From contig JBJFCD010000213.1 of NCBI GenBank assembly GCA_051888795.1, positions 45,797 through 109,796 of the forward strand: DNA of 64,000 nt, written 5' to 3'. The notes under the pieces are model-generated. The model saw nothing but the letters and a program-made list of their open reading frames with translations. It was not told where the DNA came from and did no database searches. The first letter of the stretch is position 1. Every line of letters starts with the position of its first letter. The stretch comes from MD308 sp051888795. Its GTDB lineage: Bacteria > Bacillota > Clostridia > Lachnospirales > Lachnospiraceae. The position numbers were made by a program, and so were the translations under genes. Positions 36,658 to 44,954 of the stretch are shown here, in pieces.

Positions 36658-38196
36658 CTATTTCACGAGCAAACTCTTTCCTGTCATTTCTTTTGGCTGT
36701 TCCATTCCCATTAACTCAATGAGTGTCGGTGCGATGTCTGCCAGGCATCCGCCTTCTCTTAATTGATAAGCCGGATCTGCGTTCACAAGAATGAATGGTA
36801 CCGGATTTGTTGTGTGTGCGGTAAATGGTTCGCCCGTTGCATCGTCAATCAACTGTTCTGCGTTGCCGTGGTCTGCGCAGATGAACATCTGTCCGTCTAC
36901 TTCTTTGATTGCTTCTACCGTCTTTCCAACGCACTCGTCTACTGCTTCAATTGCTTTGATTGCTGCGGCTTCTACTCCGGTATGTCCTACCATGTCTGGA
37001 TTTGCGAAGTTGATGATGATCACATCGTAGTCGCCGGATTTGATTGCGCCAACCAGTTTATCACATACTTCATAAGCACTCATCTCTGGTTTTAAATCAT
37101 AGGTTGCTACCTTCGGTGATTTTACAAGGATACGATCCTCTCCTTCATTTGGCTCTTCTACACCGCCGTTAAAGAAAAATGTTACATGCGCATATTTTTC
37201 TGTCTCTGCGATACGTGCCTGTTTAAGACCGTTCTTTGCGAGGAACTCACCAAATGTATTTGTGATTTCTTCTTTTACAAATGCCACCTGTTTATTCGGA
37301 ATCGTAACATCATATTCTGTGAAGCATACATAAGTTGTCTTAACTCTCTCGCCTCTGTCAAATCCTGCAAATTCATCATCACAGAATGTTCTTGTGATCT
37401 CTCTTGCACGGTCCGGGCGGAAGTTAAAGAAAATAATAGAGTCGTTATCTTTAATCGTCGCTACAGGTGCGCCGTCTTTCATAACAACGGTTGGAAGTAC
37501 GAACTCATCGGTCACTTCTTTATCGTAAGATGCTTGAATTCCTTCCGGTCCGCTCACAGCTGTCTCGCCTTCTCCGTAAACCATTGCTCTATATGCTTTT
37601 TCCACACGATCCCAACGGTTGTCTCGGTCCATTGCGTAGTAACGTCCCATAACAGTAGCGACTTCACCTACACCGATTTCTTCCATCTTAGCAACTAATT
37701 CTTCTACATATTCTTTTCCGGATGCCGGAGGTGTGTCACGTCCGTCAAGAAAACAGTGAACATATACTTTTTTAAGTCCCTGTCTCTTAGCGAGCTCTAA
37801 AAGTCCGTAAATATGTGTGTTATGACTGTGGACACCACCATCAGAAACAAGCCCGAACATATGAAGTGCGCTGTCATTTTTCTTTGCATTTTCACATGCT
37901 GCAAGAAGCGCTTTATTCTCAAAGAAATCGCCATCCTGGATTGCTTTAGTGATCTTTGTAAGATCCTGGTATACAATACGTCCTGCACCCATGTTCAAAT
38001 GTCCTACCTCTGAATTACCCATCTGACCGTCCGGAAGTCCTACTGCCATTCCGCTTGCGTTACCTTTTACAAACGGGCACTCAGCCATTAATTTATCCAT
38101 AACCGGAGTCTTTCCCTCTGCGACAGCATTTCCGGTAGTATTCTCATTCAATCCATAACCATCTAATATCATAAGTACTGTTGGTTTTTTACTCAT
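36658..38196 (-). CDS. gpmI: Cofactor-independent phosphoglycerate mutase
   Basis: Interconverts 3- and 2-phosphoglycerate using two Mn2+ and a phosphoserine. 512 residues; the nucleophile is S62 in PDGQMGNSEVGHLNMGAGR, preceded by LMILDGYG. The C-terminal metal ligands lie in NFANPDMVGHTG and CADHGNAEQ. The gene follows the esterase by 44 bp and ends at a long hairpin. Confidence 0.97.
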   Translation of the reverse strand: MSKKPTVLMILDGYGLNENTTGNAVAEGKTPVMDKLMAECPFVKGNASGMAVGLPDGQMGNSEVGHLNMGAGRIVYQDLTKITKAIQDGDFFENKALLAACENAKKNDSALHMFGLVSDGGVHSHNTHIYGLLELAKRQGLKKVYVHCFLDGRDTPPASGKEYVEELVAKMEEIGVGEVATVMGRYYAMDRDNRWDRVEKAYRAMVYGEGETAVSGPEGIQASYDKEVTDEFVLPTVVMKDGAPVATIKDNDSIIFFNFRPDRAREITRTFCDDEFAGFDRGERVKTTYVCFTEYDVTIPNKQVAFVKEEITNTFGEFLAKNGLKQARIAETEKYAHVTFFFNGGVEEPNEGEDRILVKSPKVATYDLKPEMSAYEVCDKLVGAIKSGDYDVIIINFANPDMVGHTGVEAAAIKAIEAVDECVGKTVEAIKEVDGQMFICADHGNAEQLIDDATGEPFTAHTTNPVPFILVNADPAYQLREGGCLADIAPTLIELMGMEQPKEMTGKSLLVK

Positions 38197-38240
38197 CTTC
38201 CTTAATCTCCTTCATTAAAATCAATTCAATCTCTGATTCA

Positions 38241-39065
38241 CTATTTCTCAAGTAACCGTTCCATCCATGTATCTGCCAGTCCAATCCACGCCTGACACTG
38301 TTTCTGGATTCCACTGCCGTCTGCTCTCTGTACCAGCGGACTTGCAAGACTTAATCCATGCTCTCCTTCCGGAAATACATGAAGTTCTGCCGGAATGCCT
38401 GCTTTTTTAAGTGCTGATACCATGAGAAATGCATTTTCTACAGGAACAGATTTGTCCTCAAGTGTATGCCAGATAAAACATGGCGGTGTATCTTTTGTCA
38501 CCTGTTTTTCCAGAGAAATCTCATCTTTTAGTTCCTCAAAACGTTCACCCAGAAGATTTTTAAAACTACTTTTCGTTCTATATTTTTCTTCTGAAGTAAT
38601 TACAGGATAACTGAGCATGAGTCCCGCTGGCTTCAGCTGAATTTTCTCTGCCTTTACCGCCTCCGAAACCCAGTCCTGATTCCAAAACACCCCAAGCGTT
38701 CCTGCAAGATGAGCTCCTGCAGAAGATCCTTGCAAAACAATATGTTCTGTATCAATTTTCCATTCTCTGGCATGTTCATTAATAATCTTCATTGCAGTCG
38801 CAAGTTCCAAAAGCTGAACCGGATAACGTGTCGGCGCCAGTGAATAGTGAAGAACACACGCATGGTACCCTTGGTTCATAAAATGGATTGCCAGCGGTTC
38901 TCCTTCCCTATAGCTTAACTTTTCATAAGCCCCTCCCGGGCAAATCAGAACCAGCGGACGCTTTTTTGTCAAAATCTTTTCTGATGGTGTATCTAAAATG
39001 TATGCCATCAGCTTTGCATTTTCGTCAGAGCCCTCTACCCGAATCGGAATTTCTGTATATTTCAT
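38241..39065 (-). CDS. Alpha/beta hydrolase (esterase, BD-FAE / acetyl xylan esterase-like)
   Basis: 274 residues, no signal peptide, so cytosolic. The oxyanion motif LICPGGAYEKLSYREGEP and nucleophile GSSAGAH (S115) are clear; the Asp and His follow in WHTLEDKSVPVENAF and PEGEHGLS. This matches carbohydrate esterases that remove acetyl groups from sugars. It stands between the tpiA terminator and gpmI. AGGAGG lies 6 bp before the ATG. The substrate cannot be fixed from sequence. Confidence 0.88.
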   Translation of the reverse strand: MKYTEIPIRVEGSDENAKLMAYILDTPSEKILTKKRPLVLICPGGAYEKLSYREGEPLAIHFMNQGYHACVLHYSLAPTRYPVQLLELATAMKIINEHAREWKIDTEHIVLQGSSAGAHLAGTLGVFWNQDWVSEAVKAEKIQLKPAGLMLSYPVITSEEKYRTKSSFKNLLGERFEELKDEISLEKQVTKDTPPCFIWHTLEDKSVPVENAFLMVSALKKAGIPAELHVFPEGEHGLSLASPLVQRADGSGIQKQCQAWIGLADTWMERLLEK

Positions 39066-39106
39066 GTGCTTCCTCCTGCAATGACTGTTACTTTAAGCTT
39101 TTTCGT

Positions 39107-39138
39107 CAAAAGGGTCGCCGGATAAAACTGGCGACCCT
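39107..39138 (-). terminator. Terminator after tpiA
   Basis: Perfect 9-bp GC-rich stem (AGGGTCGCC / GGCGACCCT, arms 39111-39119 and 39130-39138) followed on the minus strand by TTTT. It ends the gap-pgk-tpiA unit. Confidence 0.88.
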
Positions 39139-39160
39139 GTTATACCTTATGTGTAATCAA

Positions 39161-39910
39161 TTATTTGTAATTTACGATCTTACCAAAGTCAGCCTTCAGG
39201 GAAGCTCCGCCAACGAGTCCTCCGTCAATATCAGCCTGAGCAAATAACTCTGCTGCATTACCTGCATTAACAGATCCGCCGTACTGAATGCGGATAGCTT
39301 CTGCAGTTGCTTCATCATAGATTTCAGCGATGCATGCACGAATTCCTGCACAAACTTCTTCAGCCTGTTCTGTTGTAGCTGTCTTACCTGTTCCGATTGC
39401 CCAGATTGGCTCGTAAGCGATTACTGCTGTCTTAGCCTGATCTGCTGTAACATTTAAGAAACCAACTTTTACCTGCTGACGGATAAAGTCCATTGTAACA
39501 CCCTGCTCTCTCTGCTCAAGAGTCTCACCACAGCACATAATTGGTGTAATACCATGCTCAAATGCTTTAATCATTTTCTTATTTACAGTCTCATTTGTCT
39601 CTGCAAAATACTCTCTTCTCTCAGAATGTCCGAGAACAACATATTTTACACCTGCATCTGTAAGCATAGCCGGAGAAATCTCACCTGTAAATGCACCTTT
39701 CTCCTCAAAATACATATTCTCAGCACCAACCTGAATGTTACTTCCCTTGCAAGCCTCTACTACAGGAATGATATCAATTGCAGGTACGCAAAATACTACA
39801 TCAACATCTTCGCTTGCTACTAATGGTTTTAACTCCTCAACTAACGCAACTGCCTCACTTGGAGTTTTATTCATTTTCCAGTTTCCTGCTACAATTTTTC
39901 TTCTTGCCAT
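39161..39910 (-). CDS. tpiA: Triosephosphate isomerase
   Basis: Interconverts dihydroxyacetone phosphate and glyceraldehyde-3-phosphate. 249 residues with KIVAGNWKMNKTPSEA (catalytic Lys), VVLGHSERREYF (catalytic His) and AYEPIWAIGTGKTATTEQ (catalytic Glu), then RIQYGGSVN. AAGGAG lies before the ATG. It is last in the gap-pgk-tpiA series, separated from pgk by a 171-bp structured spacer. Confidence 0.97.
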   Translation of the reverse strand: MARRKIVAGNWKMNKTPSEAVALVEELKPLVASEDVDVVFCVPAIDIIPVVEACKGSNIQVGAENMYFEEKGAFTGEISPAMLTDAGVKYVVLGHSERREYFAETNETVNKKMIKAFEHGITPIMCCGETLEQREQGVTMDFIRQQVKVGFLNVTADQAKTAVIAYEPIWAIGTGKTATTEQAEEVCAGIRACIAEIYDEATAEAIRIQYGGSVNAGNAAELFAQADIDGGLVGGASLKADFGKIVNYK

Positions 39911-39976
39911 TTTTTATCTCCTTAATCATATACATAATATATGTTCACTTTAATCTCAGTCTTTGATCACTCTAGT

Positions 39977-40081
39977 CTAAAGTAACTTCGCCTTACTAAT
40001 CTCATCTCTCACCTTTGGCTCGGATTCGCTAAGTGCGGCGAAGTAAGTTCGCACTAGGCTCGAAAAAACCTCGCCAAGTGC
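39977..40081 (-). other. Structured, coding-like spacer after the pgk stop
   Basis: Directly after the pgk TAA, the same frame stays open for 34 codons to a TAG at 39977-39979, reading ALGEVFSSLVRTYFAALSES and on to a KAKLL end. There is no start codon or ribosome site. The DNA also holds inverted repeats: GCACTTGGC with GCCTAGTGC, and ACTTCGCC with GGCGAAGT about 40 bp apart. It may be a dispersed repeat, a stop-readthrough tail or a folded mRNA spacer; I cannot decide. Confidence 0.45.
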
Positions 40082-41275
40082 TTACTTATCGTTAGCTGCT
40101 GCAACACCCGGCAGCTCCTTACCCTCAAGGAATTCGAGAGAAGCTCCGCCACCTGTTGAGATGTGTGTCATCTTATCGCCATATCCTAACTGGTTAACTG
40201 CTGCTGCGGAATCACCGCCACCGATAATTGTAACTGCTTCTGTATCAGCAAGTGCTTTTGCAACTGCCTCTGTACCTGTTGCAAAATTAGGCATTTCAAA
40301 GCATCCCATCGGTCCGTTCCATACGACTGTCTTGGCATCTTTTACTGCCTCACAGAAAATCTTAGTTGTCTCAGGTCCGATATCAAGACCTTCCCAGCCA
40401 TCCGGAATCTCGCCTGCTTTCACTACTTTTGAATTCGCATCATTTGAGAAATCATCAGCGATAACAGTATCTACAGGAAGTAATAATTTTACGCCTTTTT
40501 CTTCAGCTTTCTTTAACATATTTAATGCATATTCACAGTAATCTTCCTCAAGAAGTGATTTACCTACACTTCCGCCCTGTGCTTTTGAGAAAGTATAAGA
40601 CATTCCACCACCGATGATCAATGTATCAACCTTGTCAAGAAGGTTCTCGATTACAGAAATTTTACTGGATACTTTTGCTCCTCCGAGAATAGCAACAAAT
40701 GGTCTCTCTGGATTATTTACTGCGTTTCCAAGGAAATCAATCTCTTTCTGCATAAGGTATCCTACAACTGCTGTATCAACAAACTGCGTAACACCAACGT
40801 TTGAGCAATGTGCACGGTGAGCTGTTCCGAATGCATCATTAACAAACACATCACAAAGTGATGCAAGATCCTTGCTGAAAGCCTCTCCGTTCTTAGTCTC
40901 TTCTGCTCTGTAACGTGTGTTCTCAAGAAGAATCACATCTCCATCTTTCATAGCTTCTACTGCTGCTTTTGCATTAGGGCCAACTACTTCCGGATCAGCA
41001 GCGAATTTAACTTCCTGACCGAGAAGCTCTGACAAACGAACTGCAACCGGTGCAAGTGATAACTCCGGTACCGGCTGTCCCTTCGGTTTTCCGAGATGTG
41101 AACAAAGGATGATCTTTCCTCCGTCAGCGATCAGCTTCTTGATTGTCGGAAGTGCTGCTACAAGACGGTTCTCATCTGTAATCTTTCCGTCAATAAGCGG
41201 AACATTAAAATCACATCTGCAAAGGACTTTTAAACCTTTTACATTAATATCATCAACTGATTTTTTATTAAGCAT
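40082..41275 (-). CDS. pgk: Phosphoglycerate kinase
   Basis: Makes ATP from 1,3-bisphosphoglycerate. 397 residues: VLCRCDFNVPLIDGKI at the N-terminus, hinge region GGAKVSSKISVIENLL, and the nucleotide-binding VTIIGGGDSAAAVNQLG and STGGGASLEFLEGKELPG at the C-terminus. AGGAGG before the ATG. It lies between gap and tpiA, with a hairpin terminator in the gap-pgk spacer. Confidence 0.97.
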   Translation of the reverse strand: MLNKKSVDDINVKGLKVLCRCDFNVPLIDGKITDENRLVAALPTIKKLIADGGKIILCSHLGKPKGQPVPELSLAPVAVRLSELLGQEVKFAADPEVVGPNAKAAVEAMKDGDVILLENTRYRAEETKNGEAFSKDLASLCDVFVNDAFGTAHRAHCSNVGVTQFVDTAVVGYLMQKEIDFLGNAVNNPERPFVAILGGAKVSSKISVIENLLDKVDTLIIGGGMSYTFSKAQGGSVGKSLLEEDYCEYALNMLKKAEEKGVKLLLPVDTVIADDFSNDANSKVVKAGEIPDGWEGLDIGPETTKIFCEAVKDAKTVVWNGPMGCFEMPNFATGTEAVAKALADTEAVTIIGGGDSAAAVNQLGYGDKMTHISTGGGASLEFLEGKELPGVAAANDK

Positions 41276-41303
41276 AGTTTACGCCTCCTATATTATAGAT
41301 TTT

Positions 41304-41337
41304 AAAAAGGATCCGGTCCAAAAAGACCGGACCCTTT
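41304..41337 (-). terminator. Intra-operon terminator between gap and pgk
   Basis: A 10-bp stem with one mismatch (arms 41309-41318 and 41325-41334, GGTCCGGTC type) followed by TTTTT on the minus strand, 30 bp before the pgk start. It would reduce pgk-tpiA relative to gap unless pgk has its own promoter, which I do not see. Confidence 0.75.
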
Positions 41338-41403
41338 GTGAGTCTTTTTATATATCTATTGAAGTTCTTCGAGACTAAACTCACTAAAACCTCGCTAAAT
41401 GTC

Positions 41404-42417
41404 TTAAGCTAACTCTGAGAAGTATTTGATTGTTCTTACCATCTGGCTTGTGTAAGAATTCTCATTGTCATACCAGGATACTACCTGAACCTCTGTTGTT
41501 CCATTATCTAATGGGCAAACCATTGTCTGAGTTGCATCAAACAGAGAACCAAATCTCATACCAACGATATCGCTGGATACGATCTCATCTGTGTTGTATC
41601 CGAAGGACTCATTAGAAGCTGCTTTCATAGCTGCATTGATCTCATCAACTGTTACAGTTCCTTCTACAACTGCTGTAAGAATTGTTGTGGATCCTGTTGG
41701 TGTAGGAACACGCTGAGCAGCTCCGATCAGTTTTCCGTTAAGTTCCGGAATAACAAGACCGATAGCTTTTGCAGCACCTGTGCTGTTAGGAACGATATTA
41801 ACTGCTGCTGCACGAGATCTTCTTAAATCGCCTTTTCTCTGTGGTCCGTCAAGTGTCATCTGATCACCTGTGTAAGCGTGGATTGTACACATGATACCGG
41901 ATTTGATCGGTGCAAGATCATTAAGAGCCTTAGCCATTGGTGCTAAGCAGTTTGTTGTACAGGAAGCTGCTGAGATAACTGTATCCTCTGGTTTCAGTGT
42001 ATCGTGGTTAACGTTATATACGATAGTTGGCAGATCGCTTCCAGCTGGTGCTGAAATAACAACCTTTCTTGCTCCTGCTTTCACGTGAGCTGATGCTTTT
42101 TCTTTGGATGTATAGAAACCTGTACACTCAAGAACTACGTCAACACCAATCTCTCCCCAAGGAAGTTCCTCTGCGTTAGCTTTTGCGTAAATCTTGATTT
42201 CTTTTCCATCAACGATGATAGAATCATCTGTTGCTTCTACTTTGTCAGCTAAAGCATACTTGCCCTGAGATGAATCGTATTTAAGTAAGTGTGCAAGCAT
42301 CTTTGGAGATGTTAAGTCGTTGATTGCAACTACTTCATATCCTTCTGCTCCAAACATCTGTCTGAATGCAAGACGTCCAATACGTCCAAATCCATTAATC
42401 GCTACTTTTACTGCCAT
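41404..42417 (-). CDS. gap: Glyceraldehyde-3-phosphate dehydrogenase
   Basis: Oxidises glyceraldehyde-3-phosphate with NAD+ and phosphate. 337 residues: NAD-binding KVAINGFGRIGRLAFRQ, catalytic SAASCTTNCLAP (C153), and the phosphate-site segment DGPQRKGDLRRSRAAAVNIV. N32-D33 after the second beta strand (VVAIND) fits NAD preference and the glycolytic GapA type. AGGAGG precedes the ATG and a good promoter lies at 42517-42545. Confidence 0.97.
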   Translation of the reverse strand: MAVKVAINGFGRIGRLAFRQMFGAEGYEVVAINDLTSPKMLAHLLKYDSSQGKYALADKVEATDDSIIVDGKEIKIYAKANAEELPWGEIGVDVVLECTGFYTSKEKASAHVKAGARKVVISAPAGSDLPTIVYNVNHDTLKPEDTVISAASCTTNCLAPMAKALNDLAPIKSGIMCTIHAYTGDQMTLDGPQRKGDLRRSRAAAVNIVPNSTGAAKAIGLVIPELNGKLIGAAQRVPTPTGSTTILTAVVEGTVTVDEINAAMKAASNESFGYNTDEIVSSDIVGMRFGSLFDATQTMVCPLDNGTTEVQVVSWYDNENSYTSQMVRTIKYFSELA

Positions 42418-42516
42418 GATTAATTCCTCCTAAAAGTTTGTTATTAACTGATTACACAGTCCTTTTATGCATTATGATTAACTCTTTAGTTCGTTAAAGA
42501 ATCATCAACTGCAACT

Positions 42517-42545
42517 ATTGTACTAAATTCAATACAAAAATTCAA
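42517..42545 (-). promoter_or_regulatory. Sigma-A promoter for gap
   Basis: TTGAAT (42540-42545), 17-bp spacer, TACAAT (42517-42522) on the minus strand. The leader of about 90 bases includes a possible hairpin (TTCTTTA with TAAAGAG near 42480-42495) that could stabilise the mRNA. Confidence 0.75.
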
Positions 42546-42573
42546 GTGTCTTTTCTATTTTTTCATTGATGAA

Positions 42574-43380
42574 TTATACAATCCTGTGAAATGTTGGTTT
42601 TCTTTCCTTGAATTCAGCGTAATATTTAAAACCACAATTCTTTAAAATCTCAATTGCTTTATCAAAATCATAGGCAATATGTTCAGGTCTGTGACCATCT
42701 GCGCCTACAGTAATAAGTTCTCCGCCAAGCTCTCTGTAACGTTTTAAAACATCCGGATGCGGATGAGCATACGGAAGTCCGTATTTCAGTCCGGCCGTGT
42801 TAAGCTCAATTCCTTTTCCTTTTTCAATCAGAAGCTTTAATACACTGTCAATCTCATCTGCAAATTTCTGATAGGAATATTCCTTCTCTCTCCCGGCTCC
42901 ATAGCGGGTAACATAATCAATATGTCCAAATATATCAAAGTCATCGAATGCACATATGTCTTCTGACATCTCCGCAAATACTCTTCGGTAAACTTCCTCA
43001 TCTGTTTTATCTTTAAAAATCTTTTTTGATGCCACATCGGAACAGTCAATACTGTGAACAGATCCTATGATGAAATCAAATGGGTATTTTTTCACAAACT
43101 CCCTGTAATATTCTCCCAGATACGGCTGAAGTCCAAGCTCCACGCCAATTCTGATGTCTATTCTGTCCTTATATTTTTCTCTTACCTGTATAAGCTTTTC
43201 AAAATACTTCTCTGGTTCAAAGATATCTTCTTCTCCCCAGTCCATAATATCTTTATCATAATGATCGGTAAAACATATGATCTTTAGTCCTTTTTCTATT
43301 GCCCCCTCAACCATCTGCTCCGGGGAGCTTTCTGAATCATGGGAAAAATTTGTATGCATATGAACGTCTGATATTATCAT
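42574..43380 (-). CDS. PHP-domain phosphatase (HisJ-like)
   Basis: 268 residues. Metal ligands of the PHP fold are visible: DVHMHTNFSHDSE at the start, CFTDHYDKD, GSVHSID and DIFGHIDYVTRYG, with VGADGHRPEHI near the end. It resembles histidinol-phosphatase of the HisJ type, but it lies with iron-sulfur and tRNA thiolation genes, not with his genes. It starts 3 bp after mnmA. A histidinol phosphate substrate is thus only family-level. Confidence 0.85.
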   Translation of the reverse strand: MIISDVHMHTNFSHDSESSPEQMVEGAIEKGLKIICFTDHYDKDIMDWGEEDIFEPEKYFEKLIQVREKYKDRIDIRIGVELGLQPYLGEYYREFVKKYPFDFIIGSVHSIDCSDVASKKIFKDKTDEEVYRRVFAEMSEDICAFDDFDIFGHIDYVTRYGAGREKEYSYQKFADEIDSVLKLLIEKGKGIELNTAGLKYGLPYAHPHPDVLKRYRELGGELITVGADGHRPEHIAYDFDKAIEILKNCGFKYYAEFKERKPTFHRIV

Positions 43381-43383
43381 TTC

Positions 43384-44469
43384 CTACTTATCTCCTATTA
43401 TCGTTCCTCCGCCGAGGACATATTCCTTATCATATAAAACCACTGCCTGTCCCGGTGTGATTGCTCTCTGAGGTTCCTCAAATGTACAAAGGATTTCATC
43501 GTCAGCAGTCTTTTTCACAGTGCACCATGCACCTTTGTGATTATATCTGATTTTTGCCCATACTCTCTTTTCTTCTGCAAGATCTGAAACTGACATAAAA
43601 TTCAGATGATTGGCCCTGACATACTTTGACATAGATTCCGCATTTGTTCCAACTACTACTTCATTTGTCTCCGGACGTATCTCTAATACGAATACCGGGT
43701 GTCCGAGCGAAAGTCCAAGACCTTTTCTCTGCCCTACCGTATAATGTATAATTCCTTTATGCTTCCCTACTACTGTTCCATCTGAAGTCACAAAATTTCC
43801 AGGCATTATCTTCCGGTCAGTACTATCTTCTATAAAAGAAGCGTAATCTCCGTCCGGAACAAAGCAAATGTCCTGACTGTCAGGTTTATTTGCTACTTTG
43901 AGACCAATTTTCTCAGCCAATGCCCGAATCTCATCTTTACTGTATTCACCAACAGGCATTAAAGTTTTTGACAGCTGTTCCTGAGTCAGATTGTAAAGAG
44001 CATATGTCTGGTCCTTCGAACTTGTTGCCGAAGTCCGGATTGTGAATCTTCCATTAGGAAGTTTTTCGATTCTGGCATAATGACCGGTGGCAATATAATC
44101 TGCTCCAATGTCAAGACTCCTCTTTAACAGAGATTCCCATTTCACATATCGATTGCATGCAATACATGGATTTGGAGTTCTTCCATGAAGATATTCCTCT
44201 ACAAAATAATCAATTACATTTTCTTTGAATTCCCGTTTAAAATTCATAACATAATATGGAATATCAAGACTCGCCGCCACTCTTCTTGCATCATCTACCG
44301 CACTGAGTCCACAGCATCCGCCGTTTTCCTCCATGACTGTGTTATCTTCATCCTGCCAGATCTGCATAGTCACACCAATCACATTGTATCCCTGTTCTTT
44401 TAAGAGCCAGGCAGCAACAGAAGAATCGACTCCGCCGGACATACCCACTACTACTGTTTTCTTTTCCAT
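43384..44469 (-). CDS. mnmA: tRNA-specific 2-thiouridylase
   Basis: Introduces sulfur at position 2 of the wobble uridine in tRNA for Lys, Glu and Gln. 361 residues with the PP-loop VVVGMSGGVDSSVAAW (residues 6-21), the catalytic Cys in PNPCIACNRYVKW and the second in DSQDICFVPDGDY. The start at 44469 is the standard MxKKxVVVGMSGG start; the longer frame runs into the iscU gene. It begins one base past the iscU stop, so coupling is likely, and the operon's cysteine desulfurase is the expected sulfur source. Confidence 0.96.
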   Translation of the reverse strand: MEKKTVVVGMSGGVDSSVAAWLLKEQGYNVIGVTMQIWQDEDNTVMEENGGCCGLSAVDDARRVAASLDIPYYVMNFKREFKENVIDYFVEEYLHGRTPNPCIACNRYVKWESLLKRSLDIGADYIATGHYARIEKLPNGRFTIRTSATSSKDQTYALYNLTQEQLSKTLMPVGEYSKDEIRALAEKIGLKVANKPDSQDICFVPDGDYASFIEDSTDRKIMPGNFVTSDGTVVGKHKGIIHYTVGQRKGLGLSLGHPVFVLEIRPETNEVVVGTNAESMSKYVRANHLNFMSVSDLAEEKRVWAKIRYNHKGAWCTVKKTADDEILCTFEEPQRAITPGQAVVLYDKEYVLGGGTIIGDK

Positions 44470-44470
44470 A

Positions 44471-44914
44471 CTAATATGTCTCTTCCTCTTCTTCTTCGCC
44501 TTCGTGAATATCAGACTTTGGTTTTTCAAGCCCTTCTATTTTAATATCATTTTTCTCAGCGTAATCCCACAAAGCTGCATGAATTGCTTCTTCTGCCAGA
44601 AGTGAACAGTGAACCTTTACAGGCGGAAGTCCGTCTAACGCTTCCATAACAGCACGGTTTGTCACCTGCATTGCCTCCTGGATGGATTTTCCTTTTACAA
44701 GCTCTGTCGCCATACTGCTTGTTGCCACAGCGGCGCCACATCCAAATGTTTTAAATTTCACATCCCTGATGATCTGGTTCTCATCGATATCAAGATAGAT
44801 TCTCATGATATCTCCACATTTTGCATTGCCAACAGTTCCAACCCCGCTGGCATTTTCTATCTCTCCTACATTTCTCGGATGCTCAAAATGATCCATTACT
44901 TTTTCTGAATACAT
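44471..44914 (-). CDS. iscU: Iron-sulfur cluster scaffold (IscU/NifU-N type)
   Basis: Scaffold on which Fe-S clusters are assembled. 147 residues with three conserved cysteines: C33 in GNAKCGD, C59 in KTFGCGAA and C103 in VHCSLLAEEA. It is the NifU N-terminal/IscU form, not SufU, because it lies directly after iscS (40 bp). Its C-terminal tail is acidic (HEGEEEEEETY), longer than usual. The start has AGGAGG. Confidence 0.95.
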   Translation of the reverse strand: MYSEKVMDHFEHPRNVGEIENASGVGTVGNAKCGDIMRIYLDIDENQIIRDVKFKTFGCGAAVATSSMATELVKGKSIQEAMQVTNRAVMEALDGLPPVKVHCSLLAEEAIHAALWDYAEKNDIKIEGLEKPKSDIHEGEEEEEETY

Positions 44915-44954
44915 CTATCAATTCCTCCTGTCGTTTTATACTTTTTTTCTATTT

